Of a stretch of DNA of 5,874 nucleotides, positions 4,811 to 5,874 are shown piece after piece. Source of the DNA: Thermoflexales bacterium (lineage in GTDB: Bacteria; Chloroflexota; Anaerolineae; Fen-1058); NCBI GenBank assembly GCA_030834835.1, contig JAUQXD010001143.1, forward strand, positions 1 to 5,874. Reading direction: 5' to 3'. The notes beneath the pieces are model-generated. The model was not told the origin of the DNA. It did not search any database and saw nothing but the letters and a program-made list of their open reading frames with translations. A program made the position numbers and the translations under genes. Positions within the stretch are counted from its first letter, which is position 1; each line of letters starts with the position of its first letter.

Positions 4811-5701
4811 ATTGCTTACGTTCTCTCAGGCGGTAACTTGCGCGGGGCGCTGCAAGTGGGCGCACTGCAAGCATTGTTGAAAGACCCGGCGCGGCAGCCG
4901 GACTTCGTCGTCGGCACGTCGATCGGATCGATCAACGGCGCGATGCTGGCTTACGATCCCACGCCGGGCGGCATGGAGAAACTGGCGCACATCTGGCGCA
5001 ACGTCAAACGCTCGGATGTGTATCCCGGCCAACGCCTCGGTCTGGCCCGCCGCCTCGTGCGCGGCCGCGACAGCCTGTACACCGATCGGCCATTGCGCCG
5101 CATGTGCCAACTGGCGATGCCGCCGCAACTGAAGACTTTCGCGGACTTGAAGATTCCGCTCTACGTGACTGCCGCCACGCTTAACAGCACCTCGCTCTAC
5201 GTGTGGGGCGCAGATCGATCGGCGAACTTGATCGACGCGATTGTCGCCAGCGTCTCCATGCCGGTGGTCTTCCCGCCGATCGTACATCGCAACCACCAGT
5301 ACGTCGATGGCGGCGTCATCGCCAATCTGCCACTGCAAGTGGCCGTGGCGAAAGGCGCGACTGAAATCTACGCGCTGGATGTGGGTCTCACCACGCACAA
5401 ATTGCCGCGCGCCAAAGGCATGCTGGGGATACTCAATCGCACCATTCAGGTAATGCTGCATCATCAAACACTGCGGGAATTGGAGCACGTGCTTGGTCTG
5501 CCGGGCATCACGGTGCATCACATCATGCTCAACGGTTTCAAGGATTTGCGCTGGGGCGACTTCAGCAAAACGTCGGAGATGATCGAACACGGACACAGGC
5601 AGGCGCAGTCTTATCTGCGTCACCCTGCCCCCAATCGCCTTCGCCGCGACGAGGCCGCGCCGCCTCCGCCGCCGGGCGCGGAAGAATTCATCGGAAGTTG
5701 A
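4808..5701 (+). CDS. Patatin-like phospholipase (acyl hydrolase)
   Basis: The 297-residue protein has the hallmarks of bacterial patatin-like serine hydrolases, which cleave acyl esters of phospholipids using a Ser-Asp dyad. The oxyanion-hole loop SGGNLRGALQVGAL is at residues 7-20 (families usually show GGGxRG; here the loop is GGNLRG), the nucleophile elbow GTSIG at 36-40 with S38, followed by INGAM, and the catalytic Asp in DGG at 167-169, followed by VIANLP. No signal peptide is seen from this start, so a cytoplasmic or membrane-peripheral protein is likely. The C-terminus is Pro/Ala-rich (PPPPPG, 285-290) and probably disordered. I chose ATG 4808 because the conserved domain begins at residue 2. 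An in-frame TTG at 4727 would add 27 residues, but these come from repeat DNA and overlap the upstream gene. No ribosome binding site is visible. Natural substrate unknown. Confidence 0.92.
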   Translation: MIAYVLSGGNLRGALQVGALQALLKDPARQPDFVVGTSIGSINGAMLAYDPTPGGMEKLAHIWRNVKRSDVYPGQRLGLARRLVRGRDSLYTDRPLRRMCQLAMPPQLKTFADLKIPLYVTAATLNSTSLYVWGADRSANLIDAIVASVSMPVVFPPIVHRNHQYVDGGVIANLPLQVAVAKGATEIYALDVGLTTHKLPRAKGMLGILNRTIQVMLHHQTLRELEHVLGLPGITVHHIMLNGFKDLRWGDFSKTSEMIEHGHRQAQSYLRHPAPNRLRRDEAAPPPPPGAEEFIGS

Positions 5702-5751
5702 ACCTGGTCGTTGAGTAGGCCTCTCACCCAGGAAATCTGCTGTGGAAATAG

Positions 5752-5782
5752 ACCCACCTCAAAGTTGACCTTCGAGGTGGGT
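5752..5782 (+). terminator. Hairpin terminator downstream of the patatin gene
   Basis: ACCCACCTC (5752-5760) pairs perfectly with GAGGTGGGT (5774-5782). After one mismatch the stem can continue with AAG/CTT (5762-5764 with 5770-5772), closing on the loop TTGAC. The following TATTGCTTTG is only moderately T-rich; on the other strand CTATTTCC follows, so it may work in both directions. It lies about 50 bases after the stop codon. Confidence 0.6.
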
Positions 5783-5874
5783 TATTGCTTTGCCTGCTGC
5801 GTTACTTCAACTGCGTTAACGCCCGGTTAGTTTGATGCACGCCTTTATCGCCTGACCAGCGGCAGCATGATGCG

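Noticed and set aside
5802..5874. End of a minus-strand gene (frames ending at 5802 with ...NRALTQLK or at 5816 with ...CIKLTGR)
   Set aside because: Two competing frames of under 25 codons are both open to the window edge. Neither resembles a known family, so no gene is called. A 10-bp palindrome GCGTTAACGC (5813-5822) was also seen but is too short to interpret.
1..5874. A multi-gene defence or other novel system
   Set aside because: The genes point in different directions, have separate promoters and no known system signature. Patatin and pentapeptide proteins alone do not suffice to call one.

Overview
The window is GC-rich bacterial DNA without rRNA, tRNA, CRISPR or transposase genes. 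It holds one partial gene and four further genes, separated by gaps full of short palindromic and tandem repeats. The gene types (a TRZ/ATZ-type deaminase fused to a CYTH-like domain, a degenerate penicillin-binding protein) and the repeats (ACCTGNCAGGT palindromes, a GTCATTCCGA...TCGGAATGAC element, heptanucleotide repeats) remind me of Chloroflexota (Anaerolineae-like) chromosomes. That taxon is an inference from memory, not proved by the sequence.

Layout. (1) 2-721, plus strand: the 3' part of a penicillin-binding-protein-like transpeptidase domain whose SxN and KTG motifs are both replaced. (2) 722-1071, no gene: nine 21-bp tandem units, each centred on a GCCATT-NNN-AATGGC-like dyad (753-935), then a decayed second copy of the transpeptidase gene's 3' end (939-1010) running into a perfect 12-bp hairpin (993-1021). 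(3) 1072-1585, minus strand: a low-GC gene for a small putative lipoprotein. Its good ribosome binding site and ATG are out of frame with the body, and an A8 run lies between them. (4) 1586-1803, no gene: a 16-bp inverted repeat at 1729-1792. (5) 1804-3771, minus strand: a 655-residue protein, an MTA/SAH-deaminase-like amidohydrolase followed by a CYTH-like domain, with a recognisable promoter and ribosome binding site. (6) 3772-4068: a divergent intergenic region with two promoters and a dispersed palindromic repeat element between them. (7) 4069-4734, plus strand: a pentapeptide-repeat protein, probably read from a leaderless message. (8) 4735-4807: a gap made largely of heptanucleotide repeats. 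(9) 4808-5701, plus strand: a patatin-like phospholipase. (10) 5702-5874: a hairpin terminator at 5752-5782, then about 90 bases in which I can call nothing.

How the genes work together. The pentapeptide and patatin genes are codirectional, 73 bases apart, with no terminator between them, so they may be co-transcribed. The deaminase is divergent from them and has its own promoter. I see no convincing multi-gene defence or biosynthetic system. The strongest leads are single-locus oddities: the deaminase-CYTH fusion, the transpeptidase lacking catalytic motifs next to a 21-bp dyad array flanked by copies of that gene's own tail, the A8 frame break in the lipoprotein gene, the palindrome over the leaderless pentapeptide start, and a cysteine ladder in the pentapeptide helix.
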